Shown here in pieces: positions 1 to 11,194 of a stretch of DNA of 64,000 bases (within the stretch, counting starts at the first letter, position 1; each line of letters begins with the position of its first letter). The DNA lies in NCBI GenBank assembly GCA_035772785.1, contig JAOCPU010000019.1:124001-188000 (forward strand). The letters run 5' to 3'. The position numbers and the translations under genes are program-made. The stretch comes from Phlebiopsis flavidoalba. Its lineage: Eukaryota; Basidiomycota; Agaricomycetes; Polyporales; Phanerochaetaceae. The notes beneath the pieces were generated by a model that saw only the letters and a program-made list of their open reading frames with translations, had not been told where the DNA came from and did no database searches.

Positions 1-119
1 TCCTGATTCTCGGGGCGTGGCCCACTCATCGAACTCTCAGAATCAAGTCTTGCATGTGTCGAAAGACGAGCAATTGCGATGAAGAGACCTTCAGTAAGCA
101 GCAGGGTCGATTGGTGGGG

Positions 120-1138
120 TTATGACGTCGAGATGGAATGAGGACAGGAGATGTGATAGAGTTTGAGAAGGGATATGAGAAATTCTTTGTCGTGTGCCGC
201 GTAGTGAATGGTCAGACTACGCAGGGCAATTGAATCCTCCCCAGGAAGTGGTGGTCCAAGCATCGTAATTTCTTTGCGAGAGATGCACTGATAGTGTCGC
301 AAAATGCGACAGAGAGATGAAGATGGGCAAGCGTTTTCGGTGGACAGCAAGAGTGGTTGTGACATGAGCCACTTCAGGCTTTTGAACGAGCGAATTGCCT
401 CGTTCAACGGAATACGATCCGCCACGTCGTACAAAAAGTCTGGCAGCTCCAAATATTCAAGCTTGGGAGCGTTCCGCGTGAGAGCGTCAAGTAGTGATGT
501 GGCATTGCTCTCGGATTCCATGGTGAATGTGAAGGAAAGTAGGTTTGGCAGAAAAAACATCGCCGCATACTGCGCAAGGTCCCGGTGGTGGAACTCAAGG
601 TGTTTTGAGATTTGGAAAGATGGGTCCAGGGTAATGTGCGTGAATCAAGTCGTAGCATGAGTCGTCGACAGCAAAACGGGGATCGCCCGGATCTGGATTT
701 AGAGAGGCAAAAGCCCATTACTTTGCGAGCGTAGAATTCGACACGCGACCACTCATGCGGTAGCGGTATTCTTATGATACGCTACGAAATACATGGACGC
801 TTAGTAAAAAGGACTAAGGCGAGAATGTTCAGATCACTGACGGTAGATCCTCGGGTTGAGCCGGTGTTTCTACTGCGTCTTGCGGTAAGCAAAGAATCAG
901 GGGCTTGATACCATGAAGCGGACTCGCTCCACAAAGCATTCATCGCGGGCTCATGGAACGCGCGACAGCAGAGTGCCATCCTCAGACGACTCTGATCATC
1001 TGGAAGATATGAGAGGAACCTTTGAAGGATTTCATCGATGAATAGAAAGTGCGACGGCTGCATCAGAGCTTGACAAACAACGTTTGTGTGAACGTCAGTA
1101 GAGCTATTCAAGTTCGAACGGACTCCCCTCGTGGCCAC
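120..1138 (-). CDS. F-box/LRR-type protein (agaricomycete family), frame-broken
   Basis: Read on the minus strand, the N-terminal part (about 1063 down to 920) has an F-box-like stretch, with IDEILQRFLSYLPDDQSRLR followed by a CRAFHEPAMNALW segment, typical of agaricomycete F-box proteins. The C-terminal part (560 to 120) is leucine-rich, with repeats such as LEYLELPDFLYDV and SLTIHYAAHDKEF, and ends at a stop at 120-122. F-box proteins act as substrate adaptors of SCF ubiquitin ligases; the LRR half would bind the target, which is unknown. The two halves lie in different frames around 560-780, so at least one indel or unrecognised intron lies there. Start could be the ATG at 1138 or the one at 1063, which is closer to the F-box. 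The family call is fairly safe; the exact model is not. Confidence 0.6.
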
Positions 1139-1182
1139 GGTTGGGTAGAACCGTGAGGCACGTGAGATTATAATGTGCTTTC

Positions 1183-1222
1183 CACAGTCACAGTGACAGT
1201 CACGATCACAGTCGACTCACAG
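1183..1222. promoter_or_regulatory. GTCAC/GTGAC-rich cluster upstream of F-box gene
   Basis: This short stretch has three overlapping GTCAC or GTGAC pentamers (for example CACAGTCACAGTGACAGTCA), about 50-80 bases upstream of the minus-strand F-box gene. Similar clusters lie upstream of COG8 (30579-30641) and between two divergent genes at 44311-44356. It may be a promoter element, but it could also be a simple repeat. Confidence 0.3.
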
Positions 1223-2660
1223 CAAGAAAGACAGCAAGTAAGTATCGATTTCGGTCTCATAGAAATTTCGAATCACTAGCCCTCCTAATTTTGTACTCAT
1301 GATAATACTCGCTAGTTCTTGCTTCATTCCATGGAACGACTCAAGCGCACCCTAACGCTCCTCCATGGCACAGGAGCGCGCGCCGAGAATCAAAGTAAAC
1401 GCCTTACCAATCAATTTAGACGCCTAGAAGAGCATCAAAACTTGATGCTTTTGAATCCCGCCTCTTTCTTTCCTCCAGGCGACATACATATGCAAAACGG
1501 TGAGTCGTACTGTCGACAACACGACGTACGATGTTATCACTAAGCTTGATTTAATATTTAAAGCTGTCTCAATCATCTTCCGCGCACACTCTGGGCTGAG
1601 TGGACTGTTTGAACTCTTCCGTCCCCGAACGGTACATGACAGCCTCCACAATCTAGAGCCCTGTCCATCGTTTTGGTCCGTTGCCCCGCGTTCAGCCCCG
1701 CATGCCTGACGGAATATGAAGACATTCGGTCACAAAATCGGTTCATTTGGCCCACTGGTAATCACATCAGCGCTTTCCATGTGGAGTCTGCCGCGGCATC
1801 AAATGGCAAACGTCTAAGATTGAGCTCGATCCATGCATCTACGTGGTCGGCGAATTTCGCTCGCGATCTTTTGCCTCTCTTCACTCGTGCTACAAGGACA
1901 ATACCATGTGCTATGCAAACTAACTCCACCCGGCTCTGAGCTTCGTCCAGTTGACGTCAAGTTCCTCATCCTAGTCTTTAACACCGTAAGAGCTCTTTTG
2001 GGATCTTGAGCCTCTCTCAATAACCTCAACGAACCAGCAGCATCATAGCGTTGCACTCTTCCGTCATGGCACGATTACGAATCCTGTGATCACCCAACAT
2101 AAGGCTTCAGAGACTGCAGCCTACGTTGTGATTGTGAAGGATACTGAAGGATAGTCACGAGATCGCCAACAGCCATGACAATCACGCGACGTTGTACATG
2201 TCATATGCGCGCAAGGTACGCCCATTTAGACCAATCGATACCATTATGAGCTCACGCCAAGCTCACGCTCTAACAGTTCTATTTTCAGACGAGATATCCT
2301 ATGGCAACGCATGGCTTCAGCGGCGATATGGGGATGGAGATCTGCCAACGGCGCATCATGGCCCAGAACGCCCGCGGAAGCCTTTTGGCGGCGGTACATC
2401 CCCTTCCGACGCTACGATCTCCCGCTCTGTACTACACGCGGGCTACTGGTTGTGCGACCCCTGCCCGTCCTTATCAGTGTCGTTATGCCTCTCAACGTGG
2501 ACCATGCAAATGCTGAAACACCGGACGCTTCTGGCCCATGTGTTGCGCGACGTCGCGGCACTATGCGATCCATTGCATGGCCCTCGTATTCACCACTCGC
2601 AATCATGGTGGGATTCGCAACATCGTGCTCGCCGAATATTCCTACTACTCTACTGCGAAG
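1223..2660. other. Intergenic region without a recognisable gene
   Basis: Apart from the GTCAC cluster at its left edge I see no protein family, RNA gene or repeat here. An open frame from 2192 runs into the first exon of the downstream peptidase gene, but its upstream part lies before the TATA box and shows no family signal. Confidence 0.5.
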
Positions 2661-2668
2661 TATATAAG
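2661..2668 (+). promoter_or_regulatory. TATA box of the aspartic peptidase gene
   Basis: TATATAAG lies 77 bases before the ATG at 2738, a normal distance for a highly expressed secreted fungal enzyme. Confidence 0.6.
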
Positions 2669-2737
2669 ACGCTGCATGGGGTCGGTTGCTCTCCAGCTCG
2701 CCTCAGCTCTCAGTCCTCTGATCCTCCTTTCGTAGCC

Positions 2738-4554
2738 ATGTTCGCCGCTCAGCCTCTCTCTCATCGCTCTCCTGACCCTCGCGCTTTCTGTCCGCTGCGA
2801 CTCCGGTCGTCCAGGACAAGCCTATCTCGCTCTCGTTTGCGAAGCATGTTAACGCGACCGGCACCGCGCGCCTGTTTGGAGCGTGACCAGGCTCGCGCCA
2901 GGCTGCTCAAGGACCGTGCTCACGCTTTGGCCGCTGGCAAGGAGGCTCGCAGCCTTCCCGTGACCAACGAGGCTGTCAGCTACATTGCTAGCGTGAGTGA
3001 ACAGCCTTCACAGCTGCCGAATTTCTGCTCAATATGGTTGTAGATCGGTGTCGGAAGCCCCGCGACTACCTGTGAGTTGCCCTGACGCACTCCTACTGCA
3101 ACTGTCTAACCGTGTTTCGTAGACAACTTGATTGTCGACACTGGAAGCTCGAACACTTGGGTCGGTGCAAGCACCAAGTACAAGGCCACCTCTACTAGCA
3201 AGAAGACCAGCAACTCTGTGGCACGTGAAATTCTATCTATATCCAGGACTTCATAATGACGCTACCTTTCTCTAGTCTGTCAGCTACGGATCTGGTTCCT
3301 TCTCTGGTACGTTCTCTTGATTATAAACCCTTGTGAACTGTTCTCTAACTCAGAGCAGGGTACCGAGTACACCGACCAGGTTACCCTCGGGCAACCTTGT
3401 CATCCCCAGCCAGTCCATTGGTGTTGCCTCCACCTCGTCCGGCTTCAGCGGCGTTGACGGCATCTTGGGGTCAGTTTCGATCATATATTGCAGTCACTCA
3501 CCTAATTCTGACGCACGCACTCGTATAGTATTGGACCTGATGCCTTGACCCAGGGAACGCTCAGCCCCGCGAGCTCCTCCACCATCCCCCACCGGTTACG
3601 TCACCCCCCCCCCACCGACGTCCCGCGTTCGGGAAAGTGCGGATTCAGCTGAACCTTCAGCTTAGTTAGTTGCCCTCCTTCACACGACAACCTCAAGAGC
3701 AGGGATCGATCTCCACAGTGGATCGATTCTCCACCGCCTCCGTTGCTGTGTCCTTCGAGCCTACCACCTCTGAGTCGGTCACCAACGGTGAGCTCACCTT
3801 CGGCGGTGTTGACTCGACCAAGTACACTGGCTCGATCAACTACGTGTAAGTGATCGATTTTGACTGCCCCCTTCGCCATACTAACGAGGATGTGTAGCTC
3901 CTTGACGTCCACCTCCCCCGCCTCCTACTACTGGGGTATCAACGAGTCCATCGCTTACAACGGTGCCACCCATTTCTCTCCTCCACCGCTGGTATCGTCG
4001 ACACCGGCACCACCTTGATCCTCATTGCTACTGGTAAGTCTATCCCGTTTGAGTGTATATGTCCGACGCCGACCACAATTTACCAGATGCGTATAACAAG
4101 TACAAGAAGGCCACCGGTGCCACCTCGACAGCACCACCGGCCTGCTCCGCATCACCACCTCGCAGTACAACTCGCTGAAGAACCTCGACTTCTCGATTGG
4201 TGGCTCCACCTACAGCCTTACCCCCCCAACGCCCAGATCTGGCCCGTAAGTACACCATACGTCTCTCGGGACCATACCGTACTCAAAACATTTCGACAGC
4301 GTTCCCTCAACTCGTACATCGGCGGCAGCTCGAGCTACGTGTACCTCGTTGTCGGTGACATCGGCAGCAACTCTGGCGAGGGCCTCGACTTCATCGACGG
4401 CCAGACCTTCCTCGAGAGGTTTTCTACTCCGTTTACGGTAGGTCTTCAGCATCTTGTCTGTGTGGACGGAGCTGATATCGGTAACTGTTTAGACACCACC
4501 AACAAGCGCTTCGGTATTGCCACCACCTCGTACACCACTGCCACCACGAACTAA
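2738..4554 (+). CDS. Secreted aspartic peptidase, polyporopepsin-like (MEROPS A1)
   Basis: This is an extracellular acid endopeptidase. Both catalytic motifs are visible: DTGSSNTWVG just after the second intron (about 3136) and DTGTTL near 4005. Between and after them come family blocks SYGSGSFS, TEYTDQVTL, SIGVASTSSGFSGVDGILG, FEPTTSESVTNGELTFGG, TSPASYYWGIN, AQIWP, GEGLDFI and a C-terminus DTTNKRFGIATTSYTTATTN before TAA at 4552-4554. The order and wording match polyporopepsin of Irpex and related polypores. A signal peptide (FAAQPLSLIALLTLALSV after correcting one base) and a propeptide precede the mature enzyme. At least six short introns split it, for example 2994-3043. Many single-base shifts occur, such as an extra T before LERDQ (about 2876), an extra G in TLGNLV (about 3390) and extra C and G in TIPTVT (about 3590), all in or near homopolymers. 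A working gene is likely. Confidence 0.9.
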
Positions 4555-5275
4555 ACGGTTCATGTCGAAAAACGCTGAGGGCGACATCGGCAGGATGCGC
4601 AATCGGCGAAAGATTGGTCGGATGTAATAGTCGTGTTCAATTATCTGGATATCTATATGGAATGTATTTTGGATCATGAAAGGCAATGCACCATGATGTC
4701 TCTCCGCGATGGTGAATTTTGTGATGTATTTTGAGCTATTGGGATCACTTGAGTTCAGAATTCGCGTCCACACGGGATGGAACCTTGCCACTGTGACGTG
4801 AGCCGCAGGCCCACAGTGGCTTGAAGCCGTGGAGCAGTTACTTGCTCGTCTTCGGAAGGTTCCTCTTTGGATTCCGATACTATTAGGCTTCCCGCCTACA
4901 AGACTCTTTTCCCATAGATTGTGAGTTTGGTAGTCGCGCCGAATAGCAGCGAATAGCCAGAAGGCGCTTGTATGACCACACCCGCCTTACGTGAGCGTCT
5001 TTTGAGCCTGGTCTTCTCGACGCGCGGGTTACATCCTCGACCACATCTCAAGCAGCCTAGACGAGCACAATTATCCCTCACGCTATGCTTCCCGCGCTCC
5101 GTCTTTGAAAGATGGATTCAGAATAGACAAGATGGCTCAGGCTACTTTCCGAAAATACTACGGGCATGACGACATACAAGCCGCCATCATAATAAGCCCA
5201 TGCACTTAAACGGCCACCTTCACCCTCCTCCTTCCCTCCACATTCGCCCCAACATAGACTTGAATCATCCGTGCA
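4555..5275. other. Intergenic region between peptidase and malic enzyme genes
   Basis: This should hold the peptidase 3' UTR and the malic enzyme promoter. I see no clear TATA box, RNA gene or repeat. Open frames on the minus strand (4489-4791, 5078-5392) show no family resemblance. Confidence 0.5.
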
Positions 5276-7526
5276 ATGACGAACGAACCTGTGCTGCGCG
5301 TTGCGCTGAGAGGCAACGCTTTGTTGACGAGCCCAAGGCTGAATAAAGGTACACCTGCTATACATCGATGCACAATATACAGACTGTGACATTTCTTCGA
5401 TAGGAACCGCGTTTACACAAGGCGAACGTAGGGCCTTTGGTTTGACGGGGCGTCTCCCTCATCAAGTGAACACTATCAATGAGCAGTGCGAACGAGCATG
5501 GGATCAGCTGGATACTTGTGGAAATGACCTCGCGAAGAATACATTTCTGCAAAGTTTGCGGGATCAGAACTGGGTGTTGTACTATGCGCGCTGATTACAA
5601 GACATCTACGAGAGTTGATTCCTATTATATACACTCCCACTGAAGTAAGTCTGCACTCCTGTTTCTGGGGTCAGATCTGATGTCGACTATCATCCTCCAG
5701 GCGGAGGCTATCGCAAACTATTCTCACCTATTCCGAAGAAGTGAAGGTTTATACTTGACCTTCCCGGAGCAAGACGCAATGGAAGAAGACTTCCTGGAGC
5801 AGACAAAAGGCCGTGATATCGATCTCATTGTCTGCTCCGATGCAGAACAGATTCTGGGAATTGGTGACCAGGGTGTCGGGGTACGTCCTCGCTCGTGTGG
5901 AGGAGGTCGCGATTCACTGACTCTCAATTCCCTCTAGGGTATTGGCGTACGTTTGCTGTGAACTCGATTCTACGCAAATTTTGAGCGCATGTACCTACAG
6001 ATATCGACCGCAAAGGCCGCTATTTACACGTAAGGCAGAATATAGTCTCCTTCGGTATTATTATGTCCTTATGTCTTGATGTAGCTTACTGGGAGGGGTA
6101 GACCCTTCTAAGACGTTGAGCGTTACGCTGGACGTTGGAACAGATAACGAGTTGCTACTGGACGACCATCTCTACGTCGTAAGTCACGTCAGCTCGACAT
6201 CATTCTCATTGCTGATATTATATCCAGGGCTGGCCCCACACTCGAGTTCGCGGAAAGGACTACGATCTATTCATTGACAGGTGGGTGATTTTCTGCATTG
6301 TGACTTCGAACACAACTTCACTGAGCGTGATCAGATTCGTCCAACTAGTTCGGAAATATCATCCTCATTGCTTGTTACATTTCGAGGACTTTGGCGTAAC
6401 AAATGCGTACAGACTCTTGGAGGAGTACCGTGACGAGCATGCGGTCTTCAATGATGATGTGTATGTCTTTCTTTCGAACTCACAGTGCGACGTGTCTAAC
6501 CTCTTCACTAGCCAAGGCACCGGCGCTGTGACCCTCGCCTGTGTCATGGCCGCCGTCGGTGTTACTCAGACCAAGCTCTCCGAACAGCGTTTTGTCATCT
6601 ACGGTGCTGGTTCAGCCGGCCTCGGTATTGCCCGCCAGTTGCGTGATGGCATCGTCAAGATCGACGGACTTGCCGCGGAAGAGGCCAACAAACTCTTCTA
6701 CCTCGTCGACAAGTTCGGGCTCATCCGTCAAGGCCTCGGTGCGGCTCGTATACGCGAAGCTGTGCGCGAATTTGTGCGTCCAGATGACGAGTGGACGGAT
6801 GCGCAAACAAACGAGCGCGGGGAAATCGGGCTACTGGAAGTTGTCAAGAAGGCGAAACCGACAGTACTGATCGGATGCTCCACCAAAGCAGGGGCATTTA
6901 CAGAGGAAGTTGTACGAGAAATGAACAAGCACGCGAAGAGGCCAGTCATCCTGCCTCTTTCAAACCCGAGCCGGTTGCATGAGGTCAAACCGCAAGATGC
7001 TATGGACTGGACAGACGGTCAGGCACTAATCGCGACGGGTAGCCCATTCCCGGTGTGCAAGCTTCCAAATGACAAGGAGTATACGTGCGTGGATTTTCCA
7101 TCACGCTCGGTCAGTCTTGCTGATATCAATTGTAGTGTCGCGGAGTGTAACAGTATGCATTATTCCAACAGTATTACTGATCACGAATTGAATATTTCCC
7201 AGATGCGCTGATTTATCCCGGCCTTGGCTTCGGCGCGATGCTGTCCAAGTCACGAACCCTCACCGACAACATGATTATCGCTGGTACACAACGTCTTGCC
7301 TCGCTCGCGCCTGCGCTCACCAATCCCGACGACGCGCTCCTCCCTGATTTTGGGGACGCACCCGCGGTAAATCTCGAGGTGGGCATCGCAGTCGCAGAAG
7401 CTGCTATCGAGGAAGGCGTGGCGGGAGTAGATTGGGCGAAAGAGGAAGTGAGGCAAGAGGGCAGTGGAGAAACAGTGGAAGCCGGTGTATGGGGTCTACG
7501 TTTACGATGCAAACGGCGAGTCCTGA
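5276..7526 (+). CDS. Malic enzyme (malate dehydrogenase, oxaloacetate-decarboxylating)
   Basis: The enzyme oxidatively decarboxylates malate to pyruvate, giving NAD(P)H and CO2. The N-terminal motif LRGNALLTSPRLNKGTAFT begins 9 residues after the ATG at 5276. It is followed by FGLTGRLPHQV, RELIPIIYTPTE with the substrate-binding Tyr, VCSDAEQILGIGDQGVGGIG, LDVGTDNELLL, HFEDFGVTNAYRLL, FNDDVQGTGAV, the nucleotide-binding YGAGSAGLGIA, PLSNPS and LIYPGLGFGAMLS. About ten GT-AG introns can be placed, including 5349-5403, 5645-5700, 5881-5937, 5947-6000, 6030-6084 and 6462-6512. There is a 2-base duplication near 5590 (YYA/LITRH) and one extra G near 7459. Correcting the latter opens the normal C-terminus YVYDANGES with TGA at 7524-7526. 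No mitochondrial presequence is obvious, so cytosolic location is possible. NAD or NADP preference cannot be decided here. Confidence 0.93.
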
Positions 7527-7698
7527 TATCACCCGGCTTGAGACTCCGTGTATCCTTCGTAACGCGGCTGCGAAGCGTCTAATGTGTCGGTGGATAGACT
7601 CAATTCTAGCAAGCTATCTTGTTCGCGACTTGATTAAGTTCATCCGTGCTGACAAGACCAGGCTGTTCTGACACTATGGTGTATGAACATAGCACTTG

Positions 7699-7715
7699 CC
7701 CGTGCTCCGCACGGG
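7699..7715. repeat. Perfect 7-bp GC hairpin with 3-base loop
   Basis: CCCGTGC (7699-7705), loop TCC, GCACGGG (7709-7715). It lies about 170 bases after the malic enzyme stop and could be 3' UTR structure or part of a mobile GC cluster. The core GTGCTCCGCAC recurs at 62719-62729. Confidence 0.6.
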
Positions 7716-7792
7716 GCTCGAACAGTTTTGCACAATTTTGCAGCTGGGTGATGGTCTCTGAAATGAACAGAAGGCTGCTACAGGCTGCTACG

Positions 7793-7826
7793 CCCCCGGT
7801 CGGGGACCGGGGGCTCCGCAGCCCCC
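7793..7826. repeat. Two overlapping, mutually exclusive GC hairpins
   Basis: Hairpin one pairs CCCCCGGT (7793-7800) with ACCGGGGG (7806-7813). Hairpin two pairs GGGGGCT (7809-7815) with AGCCCCC (7820-7826). They share the G-run, so only one can form at a time. The layout resembles the double-hairpin GC elements known from fungal mitochondrial DNA, but here the neighbours are nuclear genes with introns. Confidence 0.6.
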
Positions 7827-8803
7827 TTGCACTTTTGTGACAATGACATCCGCGCATGCCTCGGCAGTCATTGATTTTGATATGAGCACTTTTCCAGAGC
7901 TGTGAAGAATATAAAATATATCTTGTCCTGATGCAAGCTGGCTCACTGGCCCAACAAAGGCCATGTACCTACACACATCATACACGCACTGGCAATTATG
8001 TAGACGCCGTAACATTGGTGTTTGATGGCGACGGGCCAGCAGTGCACTGGAGTCTGTGCCGTATTGGTAGCCGCCTCTCACCACTCATGTTGGCAGCTGC
8101 ACACAATTTCTTGAACATGAACATCAAACATCTAACATTGAACCTCTTGAGTAGAATACTCTTACTTACTGAGCCCTAGACTCAGAATGCACAGTGATCG
8201 CACGGCGGCACTCTGCCCAAGCGCCTGTTGAACCGATTTGATGGCACGCTTTGATGGCAGATCGAGTAGCCAATCAGCATTGTTCTTTGTCTCTGCTTCT
8301 TGTCTCGGTGATCTCGGGTACGGACTGCTTTGTATAATAGGATGCACCTTCGTTTTGGCGACGAATGTAACCTCCTGACCAGACCCACACCACTAGATCC
8401 ATGCAGAGACAGAGCTCAAAGTTTAAATGCCAAGGTGTGTCTTTGAAATTGTCTAGATGCACGGTCGGCATCTCACGAGGGCATGTACCAGGAAAGGGTC
8501 TAATACGAACGGCTGGATCCATACCCGTTCTCGTGCTGAGACCATGACGCAAGTGCCCCTGCTCTGCCTTCAAACCACAGGGAGTACGGATTCGGACTTT
8601 CCATGTCAGCGTCTTCAGCACGATGCGGCATCCATTACCGAGCAAGTAGGACGTCGCTCTATTGTCAGCGGGTTTACGCAGGAATCCGATGCTGTTTCAG
8701 GGGGCAATTCCATTCAACCAGGCCATTGGATCTCGAGTATAAAGTCGACCGGACCTGGACCCATATGTAGTCCAAACCAGCTCACAATCGCATCCATACG
8801 ACC

Positions 8804-11008
8804 ATGTCTATTCCTCTTGACTATGCTAGTTCCGCCAAAGACCCAGTCAATCGCTACGCGCGAAGGATTGTCGAGGAGTTACACACCGACCTTAGCCTGG
8901 AACATGACACCGACCGATTTCCTATCTCCCAGAGTCCCGCCGATCTTTCGCGGAAGCCACCTCTTGTTTCCATCCCAGCCAGACACAATGTTGCTTACCG
9001 GGATTATAGGTGGTGGTATAGGCGGATTATACGCCGCGATGCTATTACAACAGGCAGGTATACCATACGAAATACTCGAAGCGACGGATCGCTTGGGCGG
9101 TTCGTCTCTACACCCATCATTTCAACACTACTAATGAGTTCAATTATTATGTACGTCTGCACGATCCCCTGACGTGATTTTGCGCTCACATCTTGGGCAC
9201 CTGTATAGGATGTCGGAGCCATGCGTTTTCCCGACACTCCTGTGATGAAGCCGGTCTTCGACCTTTTTCATACGTTGGAGAAAGAGAAAGAGATCGAACT
9301 CTTGCACTACTACTTTAACGACAAGGACGGTAACTCCACCGCTTGCTACGGGCGACCGTACAGTAACACGGACTACTGTGTTGGCTCAGCAAGACCCGTG
9401 GCGGATCAAATACTGGCAAAGCCTGACGACGTACGCGGTCAAGCCGTTCTGGGTCGGATTGGTAGACGATGTTAAACATAACACGCAGAAAGGATGGCGA
9501 CGAATGATGAAATATGACAAGTACTCCATGAGAGCCTACATCTCTGGGAGTCGTTCCGACACTGATGCCGAGCATCTGGACCCAGACCATAAATTCCCCT
9601 ACTCTCTTCGTACCGTTCAGAAATGCGAGAACTTCAGCGCGTCCACGGGCGGCTTCGACAAAGCGTTGACGGAGATCGCGTTAGACTATTTGGCTTTCGA
9701 TTGGGATGGGGAGTCAGTGATCAATTGGTATTGTGTGCGGTAAGCGCTTTCCCGCACTCGCGACATCGGGATAATTTACTGATTGTCTTCAAGTGGCGGG
9801 TCTAGCAAGATCGCCGAAGGATTGGACAGGTACATGAGTCGCAGACGTGGCTACCATAAGCCCAGACGTAACGCCCTCGTCACGCGCATAGAGCACGTTT
9901 TCAAGCGGGAATTCCTTCAGGGTCAGACTCCCCATGGTATCCCGATAGACAAGCGGCCTATAGCCAGCGATCATGTGGAGGTCACCCTCGCAGATGGGTC
10001 AGTTAACAAGTACAGCCATGTCATCACCACTACCACGCTCCCATGCCTCCGTGTCATGAACCTCGACAACGCCGAGCTCGACTACCAGCAAAAGGACGCT
10101 CATTTCGCTCCCCTCCAATACGGTCCCGCTGTGAAAGTAGGCGTTAGGTTCAAGTACGCGTGGTGGGAGGACGTGGGGGAGTATCATGAAAAAGTATTCT
10201 ACTCTGCGGCTGGGACCAATCATCGGCGGTCAGTCGTATACCGATAAGATGGCCCGTACCGTTGTCTACCCTTCTTATCCCAACCCACCCGCGTCGCGAT
10301 CCCCGGTCCTCATCGTGAGCTATGCTAGAAGCATGGACGCTCTCGCGCTCTCGGCACTGATGGAATCTAGTGCTCAGTTGAAGAGGAGACTCCTTGAGGA
10401 CCTGGTTTCGATCCACAGCTTCAATGCGGAGGGGGCGAAGTGGCTAGATGAACAATGGGAAGAAGCCTACCCTTACAGCTGAGAGTCAGGATCCGAACAC
10501 CATGGGTGCGTATCTGTCAACCGTCGGAAACACACACACTAACCACTACTTAACACGAAATGACCCTTTAGGCGCGTTTGGGTTTTTCGGCCCTGGGCAG
10601 TTTTAAATATCTGTACCGCACTCTTACCAAACCTGCTGCATGGGGAAGATTGCATTTCGCAGGGCGAGGGTATGAGTGTCCGACATGGGTATGTCTTTAC
10701 TATCGGTCCCTTGTGTTTCCTGGTTACTAATCATTTCCGCGCCTCTAGATGGGTTATCGGTGCGCTCGAGGCCTCACGCAGAGCAGTTTCGCAAGTGGTC
10801 ATTGGAAGCTGGTTGGATCGGCTCCCCACAGTGCTGAAAGGATATGACATGACGGAAGGTGAATGGGATCCCCGGGAGCTCATGGGACAAGTTCAAGTCA
10901 CTCTCGACGGAAACGCTTTTCAACAAGCAAGCAGAGTCCCTGGAGCCCGAAACATCCGAGGATGTTAAGAATCTACCCGATTTGACTAGTTTACACTCCC
11001 ATCCCTGA
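8804..11008 (+). CDS. Flavin amine oxidase / L-amino-acid oxidase
   Basis: The protein is an FAD-dependent oxidase that deaminates amines or L-amino acids, releasing ammonia and hydrogen peroxide. Visible motifs are the dinucleotide-binding GIIGGGIGGLYAAMLLQQAG (from about 9009), YEILEATDRLGG, RLYTHHF, YYDVGAMRFP, WRRMMKYDKYSMRAY, NFSASTGGFDKALTEIAL, a middle VEVTLADGSV strand, VLIVSYARS and the C-terminal FAD-binding GRLHFAGEG...GWVIGALEASRRAV (about 10650-10790). Introns are seen at about 9151-9209, 9740-9794, 10505-10572 and 10681-10749. Single extra Ts occur near 9012 and 9102. Near 10880 the frame changes; the natural-looking tail ends FNKQAESLEPETSEDVKNLP with TGA at 11006-11008, while the uncorrected frame stops at 10968. 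No signal peptide is evident. Substrate is inferred from family only. Confidence 0.85.
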
Positions 11009-11194
11009 CTCGATTGCACTTCCTACCATATGTCTAAATTGGTTCATCGGCGAGTGTCAGCTTATCTAGTCGCAGAACATAACCACGTAAATCACGCATA
11101 CGAGCATCAGAATACAGTCTTTTTTTTGACCGGTTGTATTTCACAAACCCCCGTCAAAATTACAGATAGTACATAATTCATGAAGCCGACGTGA

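Larger units (their letters stand above)
7527..8803. other. Intergenic region with GC-rich hairpins, then oxidase promoter
   Basis: The first 300 bases contain compact GC-rich hairpins (listed separately). From 7830 to 8803 I see no gene. The segment near 8738 has the AT-poor sequence GAGTATAAAG, a possible TATA box about 65 bases before the oxidase ATG. Confidence 0.5.

Noticed and set aside
2192..2737. Upstream extension of the aspartic peptidase, or a separate gene
   Set aside because: The frame is open by chance up to the TATA box and has no family similarity before the signal peptide at 2738.
7690..7740. tRNA gene (GCTCGAACAG resembles a reversed T-loop)
   Set aside because: No acceptor stem, anticodon arm or A box at suitable distances; the pairing is explained by the hairpin at 7699-7715.
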